Positions 1 to 9,746 of a stretch of 64,000 nucleotides of DNA are shown here, piece after piece (positions within the stretch are counted from its first letter, which is position 1; each line of letters begins with the position of its first letter). Below the pieces are notes generated by a model. It saw nothing but the letters and a program-made list of their open reading frames with translations. It ran no database searches and was not told where the DNA came from. Source of the stretch: Diphasiastrum complanatum. Its lineage: Eukaryota > Streptophyta > Lycopodiopsida > Lycopodiales > Lycopodiaceae. The stretch lies in assembly GCA_029204225.1 (NCBI GenBank), contig CM055099.1, forward strand, positions 49,142,014 through 49,206,013, in the 5' to 3' direction. Position numbers and translations under genes: made by a program.

Positions 1-390
1 GTCAGCTACATGGGCTTTGCCTTTTCCCTTGAGGTCAATAAACTGATCTTTGATGAAGATGACATCCCGACTAGTGAATATCTTTGACTCAATAGGATCG
101 AACAACTTGTAAGCTTGATCTGAAGTAGTGTAGCTGATGAAAATACATTTGATACTCTGGAAGTCAAGCTTCTTCCTAAGATCATGAGAATCTGCGCATA
201 AGCAATACATCCAAAAACTCGTAAGTTTGATAAAGAAAGTTTGGTACCTGTCCAAACTTCGAATGGTATTTTGTCTGAGAGACCTTTATAAGTAAGACAT
301 ATGTTCTAAATAAAGGTTGATGTTGAAACAACTTCAGCCCATAAAGACTTCGGAAGTGTCGCATGTGATAACATGCACTTTGCCGATTCG
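1..390 (-). pseudogene. Ty1/copia integrase C-terminal fragment
   Basis: Leftward remnant of a copia pol gene that runs off the left edge of the window. Reading leftward, the segment at about 390-306 has the integrase-core tail (ESAKCMLSHATLPKSLWAE). About 180-1 has the segment that follows the core in copia pol (SYTTSDQAYKLFDP, then FTSRDVIFIKDQFIDLKGKG). The two pieces are in different frames, so the gene is broken. The core wording is close to the copia fragments near 38.3 kb and 54.8 kb, which suggests one family. It is a mobile-element relic with no expected product. Confidence 0.8.
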
Positions 391-1960
391 ACTTTAAGGC
401 AACAGGTAGATTTGGAAGTTGAGCTACAAAAGTCTCTCTCCAAGTTAAATTGCCATGGGATTGGCAACCGATTAGCAGTAGGGGAGTGTGGGAGTTGCAA
501 TACAAGGCCTAAGGGGCATCTCAATGGAGCCCAAGGTAGCTTGGGAAAGTGGCATCTTACAAGGAAAAGCCCTTTGTAAATAATGATTTTTGTTAAATTA
601 ATGGCCAAGTATGGCATTATGCATGTAGAAACTCATCTTGAAGAGCCCATCAATAGTTAATGTGAAGTAAGGGCTAGTGCACAATCTTATATCCTAACTC
701 CATAGTTTAACTATGCCAAACCCATGTGTGTTGTGGTGGGATAGCGCACTTAGTTGGGAGCTTGACCGCCCAAAGTTCAATTCTCTATTAATAGGTGGGC
801 AAACACCCATGCCAAAGGCCTACTTTACAAAAGATGGAACTATGAGCCAAGCCTAGAGACTTGAATATATCTATAAATCTTAAAAAGAAGCACATCTGTA
901 TGATTTCACTATATAATCGAGTCCATATAAACTCATTACTTCACTGCGGATGTAGAGATTCATCCACTTTTTGAGTTTCTACAATAAGCTTCAACAGGAA
1001 TATGGACATGAATGAGAGCACTAAGGCTGACCCAACTAGTTCCCGAAACGAAAATAAACTAATTAGTAACAACAATAAAAATCCTTGCTAAGGCTTACCC
1101 AACTAGCAAGGTGACTAGACTAATCCTAGATTAACACCCGAAGGGTAATAAAATGATATTGCGGCTAATACTAAGCAAATAAGCACGCGACGAAGGGAGG
1201 GTACCCAAGATAGATGTTGAATTACCACGTTGTATTTAAATAGTGATTCTTTGTCTCAAAATTTTGGTGGAGTGTGGCTCTCCAGTGTGTTCTGCCATCC
1301 GTTTGCCAATGTGGGAAATGAGATCCTTTGCTATAGAACCCCATGAACTAAAAGTTTCAAGGCTGACATGCAATCAACAGTTGGATATCGATTACGATAC
1401 AACACTATGAGTAGTATTGAGAAATGACATCATAGGGTACAGCACCATTATGGGACGATAGGAACGACACCGATTACCTAAACCACATTGACAGGAACAG
1501 AACCTACCCTTCTTTGACCATACTTTTAGAAGTTTGAAAAACTTCCATTGGCAAGAGGAGCATGGAGTGATCAAGCGGACCCTAGAGTTGGAAGAAGTTT
1601 TTCTCAATCTCTATTGTAAGAGCGGTGTGGGCCCTTTCCGCTTTAGGTCTTTCTAGCAAGACCATTTTTCCATTCGAAAAATCCCTAACAGACTTGCATT
1701 GTATATTGAGACTTGAAATATCATGTCTGTTATGTACCATAATGGTACGCCCTTCAGTGATGATCTCGCAAGGGACATGATGCAGGTTTGTGTGGCGTCA
1801 TCGACATATTTTAGTGCCACGCATCACCATCCTACGTGGTCATATGTCGCCGGCAGGATTGTGCTTGATGGGACCCACTATGTTATGCCTATATAGTGGT
1901 GGGGATTCCCTTTTGCCATTCACTCAGTCTACTCGTGAGTTGGTGGATGGAGAGCACGTG
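391..1960. other. No gene recognised
   Basis: Only short frames without recognisable motifs are present. The sequence is moderately AT-rich and looks like degraded intergenic or transposon DNA. The copia similarity of the left fragment stops near position 390. Confidence 0.5.
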
Positions 1961-1971
1961 CAGTAGCCAGG

Positions 1972-2110
1972 ATGTGTCTCCAGGATCCTAAGAAATGTAT
2001 ACAGAGAATATTTGACCTTGTTAAAAGAAAATTTTATTGGCCAAAGATGAAACATATGTTCAAAAGTGTGACCAATGCTTGTCAAGGGAAGCCATGTTCT
2101 ACTCTCCCAT
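1972..2110 (+). pseudogene. Ty3/gypsy integrase zinc-binding fragment
   Basis: A short rightward frame reads CIQRIFDLVKRKFYWPKMKHM followed by FKSVTNACQG. This resembles the N-terminal HHCC region of gypsy integrases, where a Y/FYWPxM block precedes a CxxC pair. The usual upstream HxGxxKT part is degraded and the frame soon ends in TG-rich simple sequence, so it is an isolated relic. The match is short and confidence is moderate. Confidence 0.45.
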
Positions 2111-2336
2111 GTTTGTATGTGTGCGCGTGTGCATGTGTGTCCATGTGTCGCTAGTCGAGACTTTGAAAATTTTATAAACCTTTCATAAATGATTTTTTAA
2201 TTACTTGGAAACTACGAGGAGCTTTCATAATTCATTTTCTTTGATTTTCTTGTTCCACCTTTTATAGATATCAAATTACACACGTCATACTACTAATTCT
2301 AGCTTTTGACAAAGGAAGCGACGTAATTCAACGTAA

Positions 2337-3048
2337 CCATCTCAAGGTGGCATTTAGTTCCACCCCTCCGTATGAAAGCGTTAGCATGATGTGCTCCCTT
2401 GGATTCCACTAACTCGTTATGCCTCCATCATGCTCTAAAAGGCAACTCATGCATGCTTATAGCTCAATCCCATATGGAGTGTGAAGGGCTAAGGTTGCAA
2501 ACGTTTCTAAACATGAGATAGAGTGGCATTTTGCTCCACTTGGCTAAGGTTGCAAACCTCTCTGAACACGAGATTGATAAACACGAGATAGAGTGGCATT
2601 TAGCTCCACTCGACTAAGGTTGCAAACCTCTCTGAACATAAAATAGAGGTGACATTTAGCTCCACCTCACCTAGTCAAAGGGTGGGCCTCATGGCCCCAT
2701 GGTATTTATTATTAGGATCAACGTGTTTTGCACTGCCATTGTAATGACAATGGTGGGCTCCCAAGAAATCAAGGCTGAAGGTGTGTGATACCACCATATA
2801 TTTTTTTCTTCATCCTTAAATGGCTCAAAGCCCACCACCACCACTACATTGGTGGTGCGAAATTTGTTGATCTACAATGTTACAGTTAACCTTGAATAGA
2901 TGTTACCTCTATATATATGTTAACCTTGTATGATAGTTACGTTTTTGTGACTCCTAAGGATTTCACAAATCGAAAGAGTTAAGAACCTAACCTGGTTAAA
3001 TCTTATTTTATGCAAATATGAGAGATGCAACATTTTAAAATTTAGGGA
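2337..3048 (+). repeat. Dispersed repeat, copy A (direct repeat of 29577-30312)
   Basis: This segment is closely similar, in the same orientation, to 29577-30312. Shared landmarks are CCATCTCAAGGTGGCATTTAG at the left, GCCATTGTAATGACAATGG in the middle and CTCCTAAGGATTTCACAAAT near the right end. Copy A contains an internal partial tandem duplication of the 'ggctaaggttgcaaacctct' block at about 2530-2640. No coding capacity is evident. It is probably an unidentified transposon or LTR fragment. Confidence 0.75.
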
Positions 3049-3525
3049 TTCGTGAATAAATGATTTTAGCACTTCAATAGGGCTTTCAATGCACATGTCA
3101 TATTTCTCTCTCTTTTAGGGCATTTAGCTAGCCCAACCCCCATCACCACCCCTCAGGTTTAGCACAAAATCATCAATTTTTCAAACGTTGCACAACGCAA
3201 GGATGCCTAACATTTATCCAAGGTTGATTATATCCGGTCCTCCCCATTGGGCCTTAAAGGCATTGCCCACCTTTTTGGCCCCAGCTTGATGTCATCGCGA
3301 CATGTGGCAGGGGCAGGGGCAGCAAGTGCCCGCCGACAATTGGGGCAAATGGGAGGAGGCGGCTGTTTTCACGAGCGGGCGTTGGGCCACGGGGTCATGG
3401 GCACCGGGTAGCCCAAGAAGGGCACCGACAGGGTGGGTGCTGGGCAGGCATGGAGTTCACATCGGGCGGCCCAGGAAGGGCGCAGGGTGGGCGCTGCAAG
3501 CAGGTGCAAGGTGGCATCGGGCACC
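3049..3525. other. No gene recognised; GC-rich from about 3230
   Basis: The right half is GC-rich and encodes a Gly/Trp/Arg-rich open frame (3302-3574) that runs straight into the LTR at 3526. It has no recognisable domain, so I do not call it a gene. Confidence 0.5.
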
Positions 3526-3889
3526 TGTTGTAAAGCTGACTCGGGTGCACCCAGTGTGCCTTGTAAGACTCTAAGAAGTGACGCTCCCTATGGTCTCAGA
3601 GCAAGTTAGAAAGTCAAGGACTGAGCCTCCGACCTGTGGTGAGCTAGTCAAGTAGTCACAAGTCATGAGCTAGCTCTGGAGCTCGAGTCATGGCCTAGTC
3701 AGGAACCAAGTTGACTCTGCCGCTGGGATGGCTCCCGGGACCCATGTCCGGGAGCCAGACTGATTCTGCCAGGCTTGCCAGGCTTAATCAGCAAAATAAA
3801 AACTAAGTCCAGAAAAGCGTGCTTTACCAGAAAGCAGTATAATCCAGGACAGAGGGGGTGCGCTGAATCACACCATAACTATAGGGGGA
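3526..3889 (+). repeat. Older solo LTR, left part (continues at 8748)
   Basis: Begins TGTTGTAAAGCTGACTC and matches the first ~360 bases of the 5' LTR at 3890 with scattered differences. It breaks off exactly where the younger element begins and resumes at 8748-9283, ending CAACA. Flanks of the reunited LTR are gcacc (3521-3525) and acacc (9284-9288), an imperfect 5-bp target duplication with one mismatch. No internal retroelement sequence adjoins it, so it is a solo LTR split by a later insertion. Confidence 0.85.
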
Positions 3890-4807
3890 TGTTGTAAAGC
3901 TGACTCAGGTGCACCCAGCGTGCCCTGTAAGACTCTAAGGGGTGACGCTCCCTAAGGTCCCAGAGCAAGTTAGAACGTCAAGGACTGAGCCTCCGACCTG
4001 TGGTGAGCCAGTCAAGTAGTCACAAGTCATGAGCTAGCTCTGGAGCTCGAGTCATGGTCTAGTCAGGAAGCAAGTTGATTATGCCATAGGGACGGCTCCC
4101 AGGACCCATGTCCGAGAGCCAGACTGATTCTGCCAGGCTTGCTAGGCTTAATCAACAAAATAAAAACTAAGTCCCAAAAAGCGTGCTTTACCAAAAAGCA
4201 CTATGTTTCATAACAGAGGGGGTGCGTCGAATCACAACAGAACTATAGGGGGAGTCCGGTAGATAGAAACTTGGGCAGCTCAACCAGCGCTAGGAATCTA
4301 GTCGCCAGGTCTCAGCTCCCTCTACCAACACGAGCCAGGCACAATGCCCAGCACGTGTTGGTGGCCCCGAGACCGGTCAGTCTATGTATGAATGTAATTT
4401 TTTCCAAATCTAATAAAGTTGATCATTGGGGATGATTATCATTTCAGTTTCGCCTCCGGGACTGGTCCAAGTGGAAGGACCCTTACTACAACCTTTTTGC
4501 GTCGTTGGCGCCTAAGGGTCCCTGTCATCGACATGGGGCTTGCTGCTATGCCAATTGGTTAGTTTGGCGACCACTATGCCTTGGGTTTCATGTGTGGCTT
4601 GTCTGTACCTTTGGTTACCTTTTGGGGACGGATTCTGAGTTGGCTTTCGGGTTGGTTGGGATTCCAATTTTCTTAAGTCTGAATGGTTAAGCTTGTTACG
4701 TTTCTGACTTGGTTTTTACGTAAGTGCATGATGGATGAACGCTAGACTTAAGCGCGTGTTGGGGAAACCGCTCAAGTCCCAGCGCCCTTTGAGGCGCCGG
4801 CGCAACA
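3890..4807 (+). repeat. 5' LTR of the nested gypsy element
   Basis: Starts TGTTGTAAAG and ends CGCAACA, with TG...CA termini. Its counterpart is the 3' LTR at 7846-8747. The two differ by small indels and substitutions, including a ~20-base gap near the right end (4700-4735 against 8650-8670), so the insertion is not very recent. Confidence 0.9.
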
Positions 4808-4809
4808 TG

Positions 4810-4821
4810 TGGTATCAGAGC
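4810..4821 (+). other. Primer-binding site (initiator tRNA-Met)
   Basis: TGGTATCAGAGC, two bases after the 5' LTR, is the usual plant LTR-retrotransposon complement to the 3' end of initiator tRNA-Met. It fixes the LTR boundary and the rightward orientation. Confidence 0.9.
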
Positions 4822-5520
4822 CGACTAGCCGGTCAGCTACGCAAGTCTCACAGGGATGGCCACGTTTTGGGATTTGTCAGGACAACCGTTGCGCAAGGTG
4901 CTGTCCACAGTGTAAGCACGGGTGTGTCCACGGTCGGGGTGGTTGGCAGAACGGGGGACTTGATGAGTCAAAGTGCTGCCCTCGAGGTGTAAGCCAGTTC
5001 TCATGGTTCCGGCCTGGCGCTGTCTACACGTAGGACAGATGAGGCAAAGTGCTGCCTAGGTAGGTGAAAGCACGGTCTGTACCTTGTGGGGTGCGGGGCG
5101 ACATATTCGAACTGTATGGGTTAACCATTGATACAGAGATGCTGCTCGAATTCGGGTGTCAAGCACGGGTGGTTAGCTGCCGGTGCGGGATAGCTGCCGA
5201 TCATTTAGCTATAAGGGCTATCGACCAAAAAGTGGTGGGGCGTGACTGAGGCAATGTGCTGCTTAATGGTGAAAGCACGGATGGTTGGATGGATGTTTCT
5301 CCGTGGGCTAATTTTGTGATAGATTTGTGTGGGCGCGGCTAGGCAAAGGTCCTACGTCCGGTCTCAAGGGGAATGTGACTTGAGAGGGATCCTCTGTTTA
5401 GCTTTGGTTGGTATGTTCGTTTGTGATGTGCTTGCCTGGACCTGAATTATCCCTGACTACTTGTTTTGATCCAGGTGATCTGATCTAGTTGGGAGTTGTG
5501 AGAGGAGCTTACATTTATGA
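4822..5520 (+). pseudogene. Degraded leader/gag region of the nested gypsy element
   Basis: Occupies the leader and gag position but shows only short overlapping frames and no clear capsid or zinc-knuckle motif. The phrase 'gaggcaaagtgctgcc' and variants recurs (near 4965, 5040 and 5248), which points to short internal duplications. I infer gag from position only. Confidence 0.4.
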
Positions 5521-5859
5521 GTGGACGACACACAAGTATGGAAAAGAACTTCCATGGGGCAACTCCCAAGACTAGTTCAAGATTGTTATTCTTATCAAGA
5601 AAAGATCGCGGGGAGGAAGTCAGATTTCATGATCGACTCCAGAGCTTCACATAACTATATCTCAAGGAGCGTCGTGGAACAATTCAGCTTGCCGACCAGG
5701 AATGTTACATCTACTCTCAAGGTAGAAACAACGAAGAGAGCACTAGATGCAGACAAAGCGACATTGAACATCCCGGTGCAGATTGGAAGATGGAAGGCTA
5801 AACTTAGCTTTGTGATTTTAGAGATGGATGCCTTCGATGTGATTTTGGGCCTCCCTTAG
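5521..5859 (+). pseudogene. Retroviral-type aspartic protease segment (gypsy pol)
   Basis: The frame includes FMIDSRASHNYIS, which occupies the protease active site. The canonical D-S/T-G is here D-S-R, so the catalytic Gly is replaced. It continues with strand-like sequence (LNIPVQIGRWKAKLSFVIL) and ends with the flap/C-terminal pattern DAFDVILGLP. It lies in the expected place before RT. The active-site change and the lack of a joined downstream frame suggest it is dead. Confidence 0.75.
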
Positions 5860-6085
5860 TTAAATGAACACTGTATCGCAGTTTTGGGTAGGAGCTCAAA
5901 CTTGGTCCTCTTGGATTACAAGGGACAAATCTGCGTGACAAAAGCCCTGCCCGGAGGAAATGCTCAGGATACCGATATTGAACAAAATCTGGTTGCAACA
6001 TTAGCGATGAAAAGAATGGCAAAAGGGAAAAGAAAGCAATGTGGTGGCGGACGCACTAAGTAGACGGGAACACTTGATGGCAACT
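5860..6085 (+). other. Deletion junction removing RT and most of RNase H
   Basis: Post-protease sequence continues to about 6040 and then joins directly to the end of RNase H, NVVADALSRREHL (about 6036-6085), which normally lies more than 1.5 kb further on. The whole polymerase domain is therefore absent. Loss of this internal block explains the short 4.9-kb element. Confidence 0.75.
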
Positions 6086-6088
6086 TAG

Positions 6089-7605
6089 GTGACTGGCCTA
6101 CTCCAAGAAATCAGGGAGAATTATGGTGCAGATGTGTTGGCGAAGGACTTAATGATCGAATTCCAGCTGGGAAAGCCTCATAAACATTTCACTTGGAAAG
6201 ATCAAATGGTTGTTTATAAACAACGTAGAGTATATGTCCCAGACAACATCAACCTAAGGAAGAAAGTCTTGCGAGAACATCATGACGTACTAGCCGCTGG
6301 ACATCCAGGGGTGAATTGCATGTATGAACTTCTCAAAAGAGGCTTCTATTGGTCAAGTATCTGGGCAGACATTGAATCCTATGTGCAAACATGCCCGACA
6401 TGTGAACAAGTGAAGGTGGAACCGCTAGCTCCAGCAAGACTACTCCAACCATTACCGGTACCAGCATACTCATGGGATTCGGTGAGCATGGATTTTATTG
6501 TTCAACTACCACGGTGCCAAGGCTTCGACTCAATTTATGTGGTGGTTGACCGCTTTTCAAAGCAAGTTCATCTAGTACCAACTAAAAGTTCAGTGACAGC
6601 TTAAGAAGTGGCAAGGTTATTTTTCAAATGTGTCTTCAAATACCACGGCCTGCCTAGAACGATTATTTTTGACCGAGACACCAAGTTTGTCGAAAAGTTT
6701 TGGACTTGTCTATTTCGCCTCGTGGGAATTGGACTGAATTTCAGCACTGCATATCACCCTTAGACAGATGGGCAAACAGAGCGAGTCAATCGACAGATTG
6801 AACAATATTTACGAAATTATGTCGCTTGGGACCAATCCGATTGGGTCAACTACTTGGATATTCTCGAGTTTGCACATAACAACCAAGTGAACAGATCTAC
6901 TGGAAGGGCACCCTTTGAGATAAGCAATGGTCGGCTACCGATTGTTCCAACCTCTTTTCTTACAGGCGTGCAGGAAACACCAGTACCCACTGTGGAGGAA
7001 TTCATCAATGAGTGGCACACAAAGCTGACAGAGGTGAAGTCATTTTTAGAGCAGTCACAAAGGAGTATGGCAGCTGACGTAAACCCACATCGACGAGAAC
7101 TGGAATTTGAGGAAGGTGATCAAGTATGGTTGAACACAAAGAACATTGCGCTACCAAAAGGTTTTTCTCATAAGTTCGCTCGACCTTATGCGGGACCATA
7201 TTATGTCACCAAGAAGATCAACCCAGTGGCTTACCGATTAGCGCTGCCATCCAGCTTGGATATACACAATGTGTTTCATATCTCATTACTCAAACGGTAC
7301 AAACCAGATGAGCGATTTGATCGGCAACACGAACGCCGTCACCCACCAACGACACTTGATGATACGAAGAGAGTTTGTACCAGAACAAATATTGACACAT
7401 AGAAAGCGAACTGGCGTTCAACGTGAATATCTAGTGAAGTGGCTACGGGCTCCACTTATTGAGGCTTCTTGGGAGTATGAAGACAAACTTAAGGAGGGAG
7501 CCCCTGAAGTACTAGTAGATTATTTGCAGAAGAACCAACGCAATAGCCGTTTTCCCCGATCGGCACACAAAGCACTACCTGGCGGCATGCCTCCTACATA
7601 AACAT
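6089..7605 (+). pseudogene. Gypsy integrase with C-terminal chromodomain, broken
   Basis: The zinc-binding part is at about 6280-6410 (HHDVLAAGHPGVN, then CPTCEQVK). The catalytic core shows its three acidic positions: MDFIVQLP, DRDTKF and TDGQTERVNR. An in-frame TAA (6602-6604) splits the core and a TAG (6763-6765) sits in the HP-TDGQTE motif, where families have Gln (CAG). After the GPYYV and YRLALP blocks, a frameshift near 7370 leads to a chromodomain-like tail (QREYLVKWLRAPLIEASWEY), which marks a chromovirus. It would have directed integration to chromatin; it is inactive here. Confidence 0.85.
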
Positions 7606-7831
7606 TCATGGCCATTCTGAAGTTCAAGGAACTTCCAGGTATCTTTCTTAAGTTTGTCAATAAATCACTTGCAGCTTTACACAGGTTTTATGTAAGTGAA
7701 CTTTATCTACACTTTTCCTGTGCTACTGCCAATGTATTTTTTTTTAATTCAACGTTGTTAAGGACGGTGAATTAAGCCCGTGCCATACGTCCTGAGTCTA
7801 GTTTGGCCCTGATGAGGACATCAGCTTTTTC

Positions 7832-7845
7832 AAACGAGGGGAGGA
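7832..7845 (+). other. Polypurine tract
   Basis: AAACGAGGGGAGGA directly precedes the 3' LTR. This is the expected plus-strand priming site and agrees with the rightward orientation. Confidence 0.75.
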
Positions 7846-8747
7846 TGTTGTAAAGCTGACTCAGGTGCACCCAGCATGCCCTGTAAGACTCTAAGGGGTG
7901 ACGCTCCCTAAGGTCCCAGAGCAAGTTAGAACGTCAAGGACTGAGCCTCCGACCTGTGGTGAGCCAGTCAAGTAGTCACAAGTCATGAGCTAGCTCTAGA
8001 GCTCGAGTCATGGCCTAGTCAGGAAGCAAGTTGATTCTGCCACCGGGACGGCTCCCAGGACCCATGTCCGGGAGCCAGACTGATTCTGCCAGGCTTGCCA
8101 GACTTAATCAGCAAAATAAAAACTAAGTCCCAAAAAGCGTGCTTTACCAGAAAGCACTATGTTTCAGAACAGAGGGGGTACGCCGAATCACAGCAAAACT
8201 ATAAGGGGAGTCCGACAAATAGAAACTTGGGCAGCTCAACCAGCGCCAGGAATCCAGTCGCCAGGTCTCAGCTCCCTCTACCAGCACGAGCTAGGCACAA
8301 TGCCCAGCACGTGTTGGTGGCCCCGAGACCAGTCAGTCTATGTATGAATGTAACCTCTTCCAAATCTAATAAAGTTGATCCTTGGGGATGATTACCATTT
8401 CGGTTTCGCCTCCGGGGCTGGTCCAAGTGGAAGGACCCTTACTACAACCTTTTAGCGTCACTAGCGCCTAAGGGTCCCTGTCATCGACATGGGGCTTGCC
8501 GCTATGCCAATTGGTCAGTTTGGCGACCACTATGCCTTGGGTTTCATGTGTGGCTTGTCTTTTCCTTTGGTTACCTTTTGGGGACGGATTCTGAGTTGGC
8601 TTTCGGGTTGGTTGGGATTCCAGTTTTCTTAAGTCTGAATGGTTAAGCTTGTTACGTTTCTGAGTGCATGATGGATGAATGTTAGACTTAAGCGCGTGTT
8701 GGGGAAACCGCTCAAGTCCTAGCGCCCTTTGAGACGCCGGTGCAACA
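7846..8747 (+). repeat. 3' LTR of the nested gypsy element
   Basis: Begins TGTTGTAAAGCTGACTC and ends GGTGCAACA. It is followed by the second copy of the target duplication, GGGGA (8748-8752). Confidence 0.9.
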
Positions 8748-9283
8748 GGGGAGTCCGGGGGAGCTCAATGAATCTAGTCGCCATGTCTTAGCTCCCTCTA
8801 CCAGCACGAGCTAGTCACAATGCCCAGCACGTGTTGGTGGCCCCGAGACCAGTCAGTCTATGTATGAATGTAACCTTTTCCAAATTTAATAAAGTTGATC
8901 CTTGGGATGATTACCATTTCGATTTCACCTTCGGGACTGGTCCAAGTGAAAGGACCCTTACTACAACCTTTTTTGCATCGTCGGCGCCTAAGGGTACATG
9001 TCACCAACGTGTGGCTCGCCGCTATGCCATTTGGTCAGTTTGGCGACCGTTATGCCTTGGGTTTCATGTGTGGCTTGTCTTTGCCTTTGGTTACCTTTTG
9101 GGGACGGATTCAGAGTTGGCTTTCGAGTTGGTTGGGATTCCAGTTTTCTTAAGTCTGAATAGTTAAGCTTGTTACGTTTCTAAGTTGGCTTTTACGTAAG
9201 TGCATGATGGATGAATGTTAAACTTAAGCGCGTGTTGGGAAAACCGCTCAAGTCCCAGCGCCCTTTGAGGCGCTGGCGCAACA
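8748..9283 (+). repeat. Older solo LTR, right part
   Basis: Continues the LTR interrupted at 3889: it starts inside the LTR (gagtccggg) and runs to the CAACA end at 9279-9283. A ~25-base stretch after 'gtccggg' is missing compared with the nested copy. See the left part for the flanking duplication. Confidence 0.85.
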
Positions 9284-9694
9284 ACACCTCCACACCCAGG
9301 CACGCATGTGTAGGAAGATGGCAAAGTTTTCCTATATATCCCCTCTAAGTAATCCCATAAAAACACCTATGGGATAAATTTTGGTTGCCCATACACGTGA
9401 CGTTGGGCATCCAGTTGAAAAAAAAAAAAACATGTGGGTGTGGTGGAGCTGGGGCCAAAATGGGCAGTGCCCAATGCTTTGAAGACACACCCCCACCCCC
9501 CAAGAGAGCTCTTATCTTTGATTGAGAACTCTTGACTAAGAACTTGTGTCAGCCCAAACCTCTCTCTCTCTTATATGAAGCCCAAACCCGAGGGTGAGGA
9601 CCTAACCATACCAGGACCTAACCCTAACCAAGACCTAAGTAAGAGGCGTGCTCCTCTCAAATTCTTATGAGTAGTTTAGCAGAAGAGGAGATAA

Positions 9695-9740
<46 letters not shown>

Positions 9741-9746
9741 GGAGAG
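9284..9746 (+). promoter_or_regulatory. Upstream region and (GA)n 5' leader of the methyltransferase gene
   Basis: Spans the solo LTR to the start codon at 9747. A (GA)n tract covers about 9699-9739 and ends 7 bases before the ATG. The same arrangement of a GA tract just before the ATG is kept in both pseudogene copies (40717-40757 and, inverted, about 58955-58978). GA-rich leaders are common plant core-promoter or 5'-UTR elements; use here is inference. The upstream sequence near 9590-9660 is also shared, inverted, with 58998-59080. Confidence 0.55.

Larger units (their letters stand above)
3890..8747 (+). mobile_element. Nested Ty3/gypsy chromovirus-type retrotransposon, RT deleted
   Basis: A complete LTR-to-LTR insertion: 5' LTR 3890-4807, primer site, degraded internal region, purine tract and 3' LTR 7846-8747. 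It is flanked by a perfect 5-bp target duplication, GGGGA, at 3885-3889 and 8748-8752. It inserted into an older solo LTR of its own family. The internal region is only ~3 kb. It keeps a protease-like segment, integrase and a chromodomain-like C-terminus, but reverse transcriptase and most of RNase H are missing and several stops interrupt the rest. It cannot be autonomous. Confidence 0.9.

Noticed and set aside
3302-3574. Gly/Trp/Arg-rich 90-codon frame as a gene
   Set aside because: GC-rich sequence gives long frames by chance; it runs into the LTR and has no motif.
5804-6022. Leftward frame opposite the gypsy protease
   Set aside because: Shadow of the plus-strand pol region with no motif.
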